Shown in pieces: positions 51,238 to 62,150 of a stretch of DNA of 64,000 bases. Where the stretch lies: contig CP136063.1 in NCBI GenBank assembly GCA_032622095.1, positions 272,543,426 through 272,607,425 on the forward strand. Reading direction: 5' to 3'. Both the position numbers and the translations under genes were made by a program. The first letter of the stretch is position 1; each line of letters starts with the position of its first letter. This DNA comes from Siphonodentalium dalli (taxonomy: Eukaryota > Mollusca > Scaphopoda > Gadilida > Siphonodentaliidae). The notes under the pieces were generated by a model. The model was given only the letters and a program-made list of their open reading frames with translations. It made no database searches and was not told the DNA's origin.

Positions 51238-51341
51238 AATAATAAAAAAAAATAAAAATAAGAATTACAATATACTTCAATGTTAACACATTGAAGTATA
51301 ACTAGAGGTCAGATTCCATGGAATCAGATATACTTCCATGG
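51238..51341. other. Second terminal module with changed but complementary hairpins
   Basis: The A-rich lead and GAATTACAA resemble the array lead. Hairpin 1 (51271-51300) has arms TATACTTCAATGT and ACATTGAAGTATA, 13 bp perfect with a 4-base centre, and differs from the array arms at matching positions on both sides. ACTAGAGG follows at 51301-51308, identical to the array end. Hairpin 2 is GATTCCATGGAATC (51312-51325), a perfect palindrome unlike its counterpart. Then GATATACTTCCATGG (51327-51341) repeats the hairpin 1 arm of the array type. The order of parts is conserved while both stems changed. Confidence 0.8.
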
Positions 51342-51344
51342 TAT

Positions 51345-51359
51345 CCCATCCCATCCCAT
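51345..51359. repeat. CCCAT x3 microsatellite
   Basis: Three perfect CCCAT units stand directly after the second terminal module. The array-end module has CCCCATCCCC in the same place. Confidence 0.9.
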
Positions 51360-51985
51360 GTGAGTGTTATGCGTATATGTGTATTCCTCTTCATGCGAAT
51401 GCATATTGGTGCTTAATGATCCGATGGTGGACTTGCATTGACATTTCTAAATAATAAATATACTCCAAAGGTTTATGTCATGATGATTAATGATTGTCTA
51501 ATGCATCATGGTCCTGACCAACTGAGTCACCATTCACCCAGCCAATCAGTTCATTTGTATTCAGTAGGGATACATTTTATGGCTAATTATAACCGCTCAC
51601 CTGGATGCCCAAATCCTGTTCAACGGTGCGAAATTTGGTGTGCCTGATTATAGAGTAATCGGCATGTATATATATCAAAAAGGTGCAAATCATATTAATG
51701 TAAATTAACTCCGTTATATCGCATTTAGTGGATAGTACTTTCAGTTTCTGATTCAGAATTGTTCGTTTTAATGGAAGAGGAAAAACCGCTTATCAATTAA
51801 TTCAGAGCGTCATCGCCACACTATACCCATTAACGTCTTTGTAATAGAGTTAACAGTAATCAAGATATAACTATATCCCAATCGATAATGTCATCTGAGT
51901 GCTTACCCGTCCGTTTTAAAACTAATGGTGATCGTATATATACTACCAAACACATGCATTGTTCAAAATATAAAACACTAGATTG
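51360..51985. other. No recognised feature
   Basis: I see no gene, tandem repeat or strong inverted repeat here. A 69-codon open frame at 51438-51647 looks like chance. Confidence 0.5.
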
Positions 51986-52507
51986 AGTAGATTCGCGATT
52001 TTCCATTGTTTCGCGCTCTCCTCGGGCAGGTTACTTTCATGGTAGAGCAGTAAATCTTTGGGGGCGTATCTTTGGTATATCGTTGTACCTGCTCGTACTT
52101 TAGCTTGCTCCTTGATAAATCCGTTTGAATTTGGCATCGAGAATAGTGCGGTTGAATTTGAGTAATATATTTCATCCGTTAACAATGTTACGCGCTACCA
52201 GGATTAAACGGTCCACTCTAAAACTTATACAATCGAAAGTTGCACCTGGATACTGCTGACCACGTCAACAAATTTTTGTCTCAAAGTTTGATTTTTTAAG
52301 TAATTTCCACATTTGTTTCCGGTGGAATTTGCCAAGTCTGAACCCACCCGACGCAAGCTCTCCACTGAGCATACATCTTGGAGGCGTACCTACAGTATAC
52401 CGACGTACATGCTCCTGCATTAAACTAGATCTTTATTAGCACGTTTGGATTTGGGGCTACAATTAGGTTAGTGATAGACTACTTAAGTATAAATATTTAT
52501 ATTATAC
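51986..52507. repeat. ~360-bp dispersed repeat, copies 4 and 5
   Basis: Copy 4 is anchored by GGCAGGTTACTTTCATGG (about 52025) and a GGGGGCGTATC run; copy 5 by TTTGCCAAGTCTGAACCCAC (52328) and GGCGTACCTACAGTATACCG. The spacing is about 330 bp. Copy 5 stops at 52507, where the interspersed element below begins, and its expected continuation (CGTTGTCACGAGTAAACC) resumes at about 52830. Confidence 0.75.
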
Positions 52508-52828
52508 TAGCAGGGTGACCCGACTTTGTCCGTGCTGTTTTCCCTATTGACAATTTTGAAGGTCAATGTCAGGTCGGGGTCTCGATTTGACCCGTGTAAA
52601 ACAATCCCACGACAAAATTACCCCAAGGTATCAATTTCATCAAAATCCAGTGCAAAGGCGCGATTTGACCTTGAATTGACCATTTTAAAGGTCAAGGTCA
52701 GGTCGGGAACACAATTTTACCGGTCCAAAAGTACCCCTAGATATCAAATTTCGTCGAAATCCGTCCGGCAGATTTCCCGGCCATACCTAACAGACAAACA
52801 GACAGAAGTCCCAAAATATGTAGTAGAT
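52508..52828 (+). mobile_element. Short interspersed element starting CTAGCAGGGTGACCCG, inserted in the 360-bp repeat
   Basis: It interrupts a 360-bp repeat copy. It starts CTAGCAGGGTGACCCG, contains two diverged ~129-bp monomers (from about 52544 and 52673, each with GACAATTTT or GACCATTTT, AAGGTCAA and GGTCAGGTCGGG), and ends with CAGACAAACAGACAG and a short AT-rich tail. Such heads and CAGACA tails are, from memory, common in invertebrate interspersed repeats, but I cannot assign the superfamily. No transposase or reverse transcriptase is encoded. A relative in the opposite direction begins at 57864. Exact ends are uncertain by some 10 bp. Confidence 0.65.
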
Positions 52829-53200
52829 AGCGTTGTCACGAGTAAACCGATCCATCTGAATATTCGAAAATGCCACTTTAGATGCGCGTGAAAACTACCC
52901 ATCAGATGTACTCGTCAAAATGTTTTTATCTCGATGTTTGAATTTTGCCCCTTTGCGATTTTCGGTGGAATTTACCCAAAGTCTCAACCCACCCCATCTT
53001 GCATTCTCCGTTGGGTAGGTTACTTTTAAAGTATAGCTGTCAAGATTTGGGGGGGGGGCGTGAATAGAATATCCAAATGTACCTGCTACGGCATTACCTT
53101 GCTCTTTAATTAGCCCGTTTGGATTTGGTGGGAAGAATAGTTGCATTTTCCCGTTCCCCGTATAGCGGAAAGGGGTATATATAGTCACGCATTTCAATCA
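52829..53200. repeat. ~360-bp dispersed repeat, copy 6
   Basis: This is the continuation after the insertion, with CGTTGTCACGAGTAAACC, TATCTCGATGTTTGAATTTT, CCGTTGGGTAGGTTACTTTT, a run of ten G (53049-53058) in place of the usual five or six, and TAGCCCGTTTGGATTTGG. It fades out near 53200. Confidence 0.7.
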
Positions 53201-54603
53201 GTTTGGATATAAAGTTTAAATATACACAGTTATATGCCTATATATTTAATACTAATATATTTTCTTATCAATTAACAGCGCAGTGCGTAGCCGAGTGGTG
53301 TGTGATTTGACAGAAAGCATGAAGCCTTTGTTAGCTGTTGGATGTTACCACATTGCAAGTACAACTTCACAACCATTAAACCATGGCCAATATCCAAGTC
53401 TGTGAAATTCCACTTGCACACCATCGCACTTGGCTTCTAACTGGTACCCCAAGCTTTCCAACTGTTGTAAAGTTCCGAACTGATATGGCAAGGCGTATAC
53501 TCTTGCGTGACATCAATGATAATTAACGATTAATATGCCAGAGTCTAGACCAATTGCTGTCAGTATGACTTTGTGCACATGTTTCTCCATTAGCTACCAA
53601 ATGTGCACGGTATTTTCATATAGCTATTAGTTGATTGGCTCCAATTACTGCCATAATAATAATATATAGTCGGTGGCTCATACATAAGTAGCTCAAATAA
53701 TCTGACTGGCGTTCCAAAGGCGAAATTGTTTGAATAGTCCCACTATAAGGTAAGATACTACTTATTACCGAAAAGAAAACAACATATATTACGGTTAAGC
53801 GTGGTTTTTCATATTTTGTGAAAAGATACATGTATAGGCTTAACGCACAAGAACAACGGATGTATGATATTTGTCAATTTTTATCGAAATGTGAGTTGAG
53901 AACCATATCGCCATAAAATATCGCCCAGTATCGGAGTTGACTTTGTTCACCACAACGTACACAAGCTATGCTTTATATTTCAATCCAACTATATGTGGCT
54001 GTTGGGCCTACTGAGAAGTGTGTGATACATTGTATATGTGTACGCATGTGATGTAAACCACTGGTCTCTAATTTGCATCAAGACACTCATGCAAGTGACT
54101 GGACTATTACACGCCTGTGACTGGACAATTTCATACCAAAACTAGTATGCCAATTCAAATGTTTACTTTTTACATATTAAAATTCGAGTGGTAATTAATT
54201 GTGAAGCTTTTCTCCTTTAGTTATTTAAATCAGAGGCCCAATTCGTATAATTCAGGTTAGTCGAAATTAGTATTACTCTTAATTGAAAAGCTTACTTGGA
54301 ATAACAGTATACAGCAGTATGAATGCGATATTACTCTCAAAACTCTCTTTGTGCGAGCTGAGCGTTTGTTTACATACCGTTACATCATGTAGATTGTGTA
54401 CGACAAGCAAAACACGCATCACGATGTCATTTTTTTCTGGAGAGTGAATTATCCGTGACCCATTCATTATAAACATCTCGTGGCGACGATTATTGAACGC
54501 TATAGCGTTATATTGCATACAACATGGTGTCAGTTATAACCAACGTTCATTAATGGGGTCTTCCTGATTTGAGTATTTTGCTTATCTATATCTATATTTG
54601 CGA
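53201..54603. other. No recognised feature
   Basis: About 1.4 kb of AT-rich sequence without a recognisable repeat, gene or RNA. An isolated tRNA A-box-like word at 53288-53298 has no B-box partner. Open frames (53616-53831, 54279-54518) are short and unrecognised. Confidence 0.5.
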
Positions 54604-56098
54604 ATGTCTGTCTGTCTGTGTTCTATACAAATTCACAGGGAACCATCTAGATGATGCCAAAGGGGTCTACTAGGAGTAGCTTTTTTCGAGAAGGATAATG
54701 GTCGGGGTTAGAATATTCTAAAGTGACACCGTTGTTGTCACGGGCAGAAAAGGGGGAGGGGCAGAACAAAAAATTGTTGCCGATTGCCACCAAACTTATA
54801 TATAATAATCCCCATGATATGAGAAATCTAATGGTGCGGTTTAAATATGGCAAAAGTCGCGCCGTTCGCGTCAGGGGTGCCCGGAAGGGGGAGGGGCAGA
54901 TTGTTTTTCTGTCGCCGATTTCCACCAAACTTATATATAATCATCCCCATGATATGAAAAAACCAACGATGTGGTTTAAAAGTGGCGTCGTTTGAGTCAG
55001 GGATGCACGGAAGGGGAGAGGGGCACCACAATTGAAAAACAAATTTTAGAGCCGATCTCCACCAAATTAATATATATTCTTCTTCATGATATAAGGGATC
55101 TAATTGTGCGATTTAACAACGCCAAACCCATTATATGAACAAACCAACGGTGTGGTTTAAAAGTGGCGTCGTTCGAGTCAGGGATGCACGGAATGGGAGA
55201 GGGGCACCAAAATTGAAAAACTAATTTTAGCGCCGATCTCCACCAAATTGATATATATTCTTCTTCATTATACAAGGAATCAAATTATGCGCTTTAACAA
55301 CGCCAAATTGTTGTCTTTTGGTTGAGAGATTGGGAGGGGTGGGCACTAACTTTGATAATAATTGGTTAAGTCGCCGATTGCCACCACACTTATACAAAAT
55401 CATCCCCATGGTATGATGAGTCTAATGGTGTTGCTTATATATGTCAAAGGTGGCCTCATTCGAGTCAGGGTTGCATTGAAAGGGACAGGGGCACCAAAAT
55501 TGATGCACAATGTATTTGCGCCAATTTCCACCAAATTGATACACGTTCTTATCCAAGATACGAGGAATCTAATCGTGTGATTTAAAGACGCCATAGTGGT
55601 GCTGTTTGTTTGAGAGATGGGGTGTGTATTGGCACCAAATTTGATAAAAAAAAAATTGTTTAGTCGCCGATTATCACCAAACTTCATGATATCAGGAGTA
55701 TACTCGTGTGGTTTAAGGATGTCATTAGTTGGGCCATTCGAGTCAGTGGTATATAGAGATGAGAGGGACACAACAAATTATATCGATATGTTTAGTGCCG
55801 ATTTCCACCAGATTGATACATATTCTTCTCTGTGATACGAGGAATCTTATCGTGTCGTTTAGATACACCAAATTTGTGCCCTATGGGTGAGAGATATGGG
55901 GACCTTAAATTTGATACGAATTTGTATACTCGTTAATTTTCACCAATTTCATATATATGCATCTCTAATCTCTAATGAGTCTTAGTGTGTGCAGCTTGAG
56001 ACTGAAATAGGGACGGGAGGGTCACCAAGACTGATACCAAATAGTTTTAGTACTAATTACCATCAAATTCAGAAACGTTCTTCTCAAATGATACAAGA
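54604..56098. repeat. TCTG-headed compound repeat, copy 1 (head plus ~140-bp monomers)
   Basis: The head has TCTGTCTGTCTGTG, TTCTATA, TTCAC and GATG(A)TGCCAA(A)GG. It is followed by about ten degenerate monomers of roughly 120-180 bp. Each monomer has GCCGATTTCCACCAAA, a TTATATATAATC or GATATATATTC word, CATGATAT(G)AG, TGGTTTAAA or GATTTAA, GAGTCAGGG and GGGGAGGGGCA. Anchors lie near 54785, 54922, 55060, 55240, 55381, 55528, 55674, 55805, 55940 and 56059. Two alternating sub-types are visible (ATCATCCCCATGATATGA and ATTCTTCTTCATGATA). Confidence 0.8.
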
Positions 56099-56107
56099 AA
56101 TCAAACC

Positions 56108-56820
56108 GTGCTGTCTGTCTGTCTGCCTGTCTTTCTGTCTGTCTGCGTGCGTTCTATATATAACTTCACGCGGTACAATCGAGATGGCACCAAGGCGTTC
56201 TAAGAGGGGTAACTGTTTACAAGGAAGATAACGGTGCGGGTAAAAAATTTCTAAAATGACGCTGTTGGTGTCAGGGGAAGAAATGGGGGAGGTCGGCAAA
56301 ATTAAAAATATATCGTGAAATAGTTTTGTCGCCGATTTCCACCAAACGAATACATAATCACCTTCGCAACATGGCGTTGTTCGAGTCAACGTTGCATCAA
56401 CAATTGATTTAATAAACTATTTTTAGCTCAGATTTCCACCAAATTGATATATTATTCTTCTCTATGATACGAGGAATATCATCGTGTGATTTAAAAACGT
56501 CAAATTGCTGTCAGTTGGGTGAGAGACATGGGTCATAACTATTCTCAGAATTTGTTTAGTTTCTGATTACAACCAAACATATATATAATCATCGGCAGTA
56601 TAGCATGCATCCGTGAGTCTAATGGGAGTGGTTTAAATAAGTCAAAAGAGGCAAACGCTGGTACAAATTTATTTGGCACCAATTTCCACCGAATTCATGC
56701 ACGTTTTTCTCTAATGATATACCATGAATTAAATCACATTTGGTGTCGTTTGAGTCGTGGATGGCGAGCGGATATGCACTATCATTGATAAGATTGCTAT
56801 TCGCCTTTATCCACATATAA
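56108..56820. repeat. TCTG-headed compound repeat, copy 2
   Basis: A second head (TCTGTCTGTCTGCC onward) is homologous to 54604 at an offset of about 1504 bp, including TTCTATA, TTCAC, GATGGCACCAAGG and the GTCAGGGGAAGAAATGGGGG stretch. It is followed by fewer monomers (anchors near 56339, 56436, 56572 and 56686). Confidence 0.75.
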
Positions 56821-57759
56821 GTTATATACAGTCACCCAGTGCATGTCCATATCATTTTAAGTAGTTTTGGACGTTCACATTTCACAATCCCGACATATGG
56901 TGACCCACTTAAATCCCTTGAACAATTATATCTTCTTAACTGTCATAGTTATATGGGAATAGCAATCAGGGCATTCACAAAATGAGCTAGCAAAAAGAGA
57001 TACACAGAAGAAGCATTGAACGTATATTTATCATTCTATTGAAGAGATACATATATTCGTGCAAACTGAGATACCCCGAACCGTCAGAGGATGGCATATA
57101 TATTATAACATAATTGAGTCTGTTCCATTCAATACAGTTTCCACAAAAAAGTTACAATTTGTCAAGAGATGTGGAAGGCCTGTTCAAAAATAGTGGTCAC
57201 AGTGTGCAGTCAAATATAGTTCCTTCTGATATACAAGAACATGCAGTTAGTAGCATAAGACTTTTCAGGATCCTCCCAATACTGCACATCTGACAAGGGT
57301 TTTATAACAGACTCCTCGACTGACATAAACAACTCAAAATCTCGCTCTTTGCAGCTAATATTTATGTGCATCAACATTTCTTTTAAACTGAGAATATTTA
57401 GCCAATATATAGCACCATAAACAGAGGAGCATCTGGAAATGTCTGTGAAACATCTGTATCTTCATGGAGATAGCCAGGTGTCCTCGAGAACTTAGTCCAA
57501 CCCACTAAATTGATTGATACATCTCAATATTTAAAACCCAATTATCATCTTTTATCGAACTAATGTGTTTATGATGTTCATGTATCATATAACGTCTAAT
57601 GTATACGCAGTTGTAAATTAATACATACTTCATTATTGTTGGAACGGATTAATCGCGACAAACAGAATGACAATTGACAAGGTGAGCCACTACTTATATC
57701 CCATGACTGTAATAATCATGTTTTATGATGCTATTTGAATATACAATTTATGAGAAACG
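56821..57759. other. No recognised feature
   Basis: This is AT-rich sequence. I see no tandem period, strong inverted repeat or credible open frame. Confidence 0.5.
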
Positions 57760-57864
57760 TATAACACTTTTAAGCAAGAGCATTCTCTATCCCCAACAAA
57801 TATCCACAGCATACAGATGGTTTCTCATCGCATTAACCTGTGCAACGCCGGGTAACCCTGCTAG
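57760..57864 (-). mobile_element. Remnant of a CTAGCAGGGTTACCCG-headed element, minus strand
   Basis: Read on the minus strand from 57864, it starts CTAGCAGGGTTACCCGGCGT, close to the head of the element at 52508. The body differs and the inner end cannot be set; 57760 is only a guess. Confidence 0.45.
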
Positions 57865-57984
57865 TTGCACACTATTTACGTACCGTACAACATGTTCTGT
57901 AACATAATTTGGCTTTGTCTACATAATACACCTCACAAAATTGACAATAACTTATTATTTATGATGGGTACACATAAAGGTCTC

Positions 57985-59300
57985 TGTGAAACAAAGGTCG
58001 GTCTATATTAGCCCCATCAGGCCAAAATAGACCGATAAGTCTTCGTGACAATGTGTTCACTGTTGTTAGAGAGGGAACTGTGAATTCCTTGACTATTGTA
58101 ATTTATTTTGTTTGAATATTTGTACATGTTTATTTTGAATATTCTCAGATTGGAATTTATCGGAAAGATGTTTGCGATTTACCGCAAAGGTTTGCGAATT
58201 ATCGCAAAGTAGGTTGCAAGTTATTGCAAATATTTACGCAAAGGTTGTTTTGCGATTTATCACAAAGGTTTGCTCCCCTTATCACATATGTATACTGGCT
58301 GTGAAAGACCGATCGGTATATTTTAGTCCTACCAGGCTATTATAGATCAATAGGTGGTTTACCCATACCTGTTTAAGTGGTCTGATTTATAATGTTTACT
58401 TTAATTACACACAAATTAAGGAATTATTGCAGAAATTCCGCACAGTTTAATCCTGACCAGACATGCTTAAGATGTCTGAGTTATAACGTTTACACATAAT
58501 CCAAATAGTGCCAATGCATATCAAATATATCTGCGATAAATCACAAATCATTGCAATAAATCGGAAACCTTGGCGATAAATCTGAAACATCTTTGTGATA
58601 AATCGCAAAGTATAATCACCAAGTAGTCCGCGTGTTATCAAACAGATGTTTGAGATTTATCGCACAATTGATTTGCATTTATTGCAAAGGTTTGCAACCC
58701 TTATCCAATTTTCATACTGGCTGTGAAAGACCGATCGGTCTAATTTAGCTTGATCTGATTATTATAGATCATTATGTGGTTTACCAAGACCCGTTTAAAA
58801 TGTATGATTTACAAAATCTATACGGTTCAATCCCATCAGTACCAAAGCATAACAATATATCTGCAAATCTTGGTGATAAATTGCGAACTTCGGAATAAAT
58901 CGCCAACATAATTGCGAGTAATCGCCAAATAGTTTGCGATTTATCGCAGAGTTTTGCGAGTTATATCAAAGTGGTTTGCGATTTATCACAAATAAGTTTC
59001 CGATTCATTACAAATATTGATTTCAAAGTTGTTTTTCTATTTATCGCATAGTAGTTTACGATTCATCGGGCTATCATTAATCGATTAGTGGTTTACCCAG
59101 ACCTGTTTAAGATATATGATTTATAATGTATACACAGTTCAAATCCATTAGTACCAACGCATAAAATATATCTACAAACCTTGGTTTGATATTTATCGCA
59201 AAGCAGTTTACGACTTATCGGGCTATCATTGATCATTGAGCAAGTAAGTTGCGATTATCCAAAGTAGTTGCGATTTATCAATACTAATACAAGTAACATA
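57985..59300. repeat. Palindrome-rich repeat region (GCGATTTATCGC and GACCGATCGGTC)
   Basis: The word TTTGCGATTTATCGCAAA is a near-perfect palindrome. Full or degraded copies occur many times in 58160-58290, 58525-58700, 58860-59060 and 59180-59285, in both orientations. Between them a longer segment recurs, with GTGAAAGACCGATCGGT (58301-58317 and 58721-58737), TATTATAGATCA, GTGGTTTACC and CCTGTTTAA (spacing about 420, then 315 bp). GACCGATCGGTC at 58729-58740 is a perfect 12-bp palindrome, and 57998-58035 folds as TCGGTCTAT...ATAGACCGA. No gene is present. Confidence 0.75.
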
Positions 59301-59689
59301 TTGCGGATTATTCCATTTTGCACTGTGCAAGGGAGTCCTGTTATCTGATAAAATGATCTCGAAGAACCTCGATCGGAGTTTAGTACTAAACGTCGTGGAA
59401 TCATTTACAATTTAACATACCACTTCGTTAAATTTGCCATTGTACAATTTTCCTATTTTCGGGGGCTTGGTACCTGGCAGGTTTTCCGCATAGTACATAG
59501 ATAGTTGACACTCCAGACTACCTAGATATGTACTCCCTAGTACCAACATACCAACATTTTGGTAATCCATAGTACCTGGATATTTGGTATTTTATCTGGT
59601 AGATATATCAAAATTAATATGAAGTTTGGAAATGATCGGCTGAGGTAAGTAGATAGTAAGATATGCCAAATAATTTCCTCATGCAAAGA
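59301..59689. other. No recognised feature; scattered GGTAC/GTACC words
   Basis: Short words TAGTACC, GGTACCTGG and GGTAT recur in 59465-59600 without a regular period. I see no gene. Confidence 0.4.
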
Positions 59690-60545
59690 GTGAAATCCAA
59701 AATGACTGCACGCGGACGTGTTTTATATTCCAAAACGACTTGTAGCCCATGCCAAAGGATTTAGTAATAAAATAAGTACAATCCAAGATGGCTTCCAATG
59801 GCCATATTTTTGGCCGAATGACCCCAAAATGACTCGTTTCCATATGCATGTGAATATTACAAAAATTCATGATGATCAGATAAACAGTACGGACTGTTGT
59901 CCGTGCTAATGGATTGAATTTTGAAATTCAAGATCGACGCTGGCGGCCATTCTTTTACGGAATGACACAAAAATGACTGGTTCCCATCTACATTTCAATG
60001 TCAAGAGCCATCACAAATTTTATAATGATCCGACCAAAGATAGAATTGTAGCCCATGCCAAAGGATTTAGTCAAGCAATGAGTAAAATCCAAGATGGCTG
60101 CCGGCGGATATGTTTTATGGAAGAATGACCCCAAGATGACCTTTTCCCATCTACATATCAATATTAGCATAAATAAAAAAAATTATGATGATCCTACCAA
60201 AATGTACGACCTGTAGCCCGAGCCAAAGAATTTAGTCATACAAAGAGTAATATCCAAGATGGCTGCTAGCGGCCATGTTTTTGGCCGAATGACCCCAAAA
60301 TGACTCGTTCCCATACAAATTTCAATATTAACATAAATGACAAATTTCATGATGATCATATAATCAGTACGGCCTGTAGTCCGTGCTAATGGATTGAATT
60401 TTGACAACCAAGATGAATACTGTCAGCCATGTGTTTTGCCGAATGACAACAAAATGACTCGTTCCCATCTACATGTCAATGTCAACGGTCATGATAAATT
60501 GTATAATGATCCGACCAAAGGTACGACTTGTAGCCCATGCTAAAG
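59690..60545. repeat. ~155-bp CAAGATGGC repeat, about six degenerate units
   Basis: Anchors AAGATGG or AAGATCG fall near 59786, 59930, 60091, 60256 and 60410. Each unit runs ATCCAAGATGGCTGCC, GGCCGAATGACCCCAAAATG, ACTCGTTCCCAT, ATGATGATC and then one of two endings: TGTAGCCCATGCCAAAGGA (type A) or GTCCGTGCTAATGGATTGAA (type B). The order of endings before the anchors is A, B, A, A, B. CAAGATGGC words are frequent in animal genomes, so homology outside this window cannot be judged here. Confidence 0.8.
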
Positions 60546-60996
60546 GAAATTGTTGACGAATCACGAACACACATGCACACATGTTTGTATTACCATCCCA
60601 ACGAGGTATTGAACTCTATAACTACCAACGGAGGTATACCATTGTAGTTAGAGACTAACAGGCGTCATAATTGTGAAGTCTTACCGCTCCCTTTACCTGA
60701 AACCACGACCATGTAACAGTACTTGCATCACAAATCATCAAACAACAGCAAACACTGCACCATCATTACGAAGTATATTCATAACCCGCCCATTTTCCAT
60801 ATACGGGTGACATACAGAGGTATTATAGCATCTATGTGTGTACCATCCGTATAATGTATATTCAAAGCAATACACGTTTACCGTACAAGAGGCGACGTGG
60901 TATAAATAACGATATGATGATATGAAATATGATTTGTCACGGCAATTCCGTTTGATTGCCCAAACACGAAGAAAATCTCGTTTGTCGCCGAAAGCG
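60546..60996. other. No recognised feature
   Basis: I see no tandem repeat or gene. A weak foldback (TAACTAC near 60620 with GTAGTTA near 60646) is too short to interpret. Confidence 0.5.
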
Positions 60997-61069
60997 AACC
61001 GTCTCGTTTATCGGATTTCCACCGTCTCTTTATCGGAATTCCACCGTCTCTTTATCGGAATGCCACCGA
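60997..61069. repeat. 22-bp tandem repeat, about 3.3 copies
   Basis: TTTATCGGA starts at 61007, 61029 and 61051, an exact 22-bp period, each followed by TTCCACCGTCTC or a one-base variant. Confidence 0.9.
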
Positions 61070-61486
61070 TCCTCACGTCGCAATTCTCCCCCCGTGCTTG
61101 GGTCCCATTAAAATGATTTGAAACACTCAATGAAATATCTGCGCACCAGTAGATTATTTTGTAGCGATTTTAGTATGATGAGAGTCAGAATGATGATTCT
61201 TAGCTTGAGTCTGGTAAAAATCAGCTGATTTTATGTAGACATACTTTAGTTTGATTCTTGCAAACTTTTAAACGCACACGAGGCCTTTAATTGTCGAAAA
61301 TATTCATATTTGTTCCAAACACCGTTAACAGAAAAACATTAAAACACATACAGTTTCGTTCATATATAACATGACCATCACGTAAAGAGCATGTTATCAT
61401 AAATACCTACTATATTTTACCTAAGCAAGAGCCTGACTGTGTTACAGAAGACAGCACAGTGTTACTGGCTAATCACACACACATGG
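61070..61486. other. No recognised feature
   Basis: This is AT-rich sequence between the 22-bp repeat and the left arm of the large inverted repeat. Confidence 0.5.
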
Positions 61487-61755
61487 TATAAACGCTCTTT
61501 ATTAGTTCCATATCAGGAATTTACCAACAAAGAACGCTCTCTATGTTTACCATCATAATATAAACAAACACCAGAAAAGTAACTTTTTATGCTATTATTT
61601 ACAATAGTCAAACATATGACAATAACATATTGTTTATGCGATATTTCTTATTTGTATACGGACAAAGTCTGTCTCCATTTTGATGTTCTTTCTGTTTGTA
61701 GCGGTTTTTGATATTTTCACAGGATACCCACCGCCAAGGCCAACCGTACCTTTAA
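61487..61755 (+). mobile_element. Left arm of a ~2.5-kb inverted-repeat structure
   Basis: This is the reverse complement of 63736-64000 over about 265 bp, at roughly 85% identity by eye. Matching blocks include AAACGCTCTTTATTAGTTCC, ATGTTTACCATCATAATATA, AGTAACTTTTTATGCT, TCAAACATATGACAATAACA, TTCTTTCTGTTTGT and ACCCACCGCCA. The left arm has an extra ~18-24 bp around 61666-61690, and the right arm has an extra ~15 bp near 63770-63785. The inner boundary is sharp at CCGTACCTTTAA. Confidence 0.85.
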
Positions 61756-62150
61756 GGCCTGTTTGACATTCGCTTTTATCCATCAAAGGTGCTCCAGACA
61801 CTTCATATCGCTATATTCATAGTAGTATGTACATGTACCTTTTTTTACAAACTTTTATGTTATTTTGCATGACCGCACTTCGAAGAATTCTACAGCCGCT
61901 CATGCACTTAATGCATCAATTCATTAAAGAAGTACATCGAATTCTGCACTTTTATCCAAATTTTTATCACAAAAATTCTGGAAATACTAGTGAGTACTAG
62001 TGCTATACTAACATGTAGATTATTAAGTCTTTTCACAGTAAAGAGTTGTTTCCAAGAGAAGACAGACCAAAGCTCTTTAAGTTCCATATTTGCAGTGCTT
62101 TACACTGAGCATTAAGATCATCTCCTTTTATACACTGCAGAATATACTAT

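Noticed and set aside
53288-53298. TAGCCGAGTGG, a good match to a tRNA/SINE A box
   Set aside because: No B box (GGTTCGANTCC) or cloverleaf partner follows at a suitable distance, so I do not call a tRNA or SINE.
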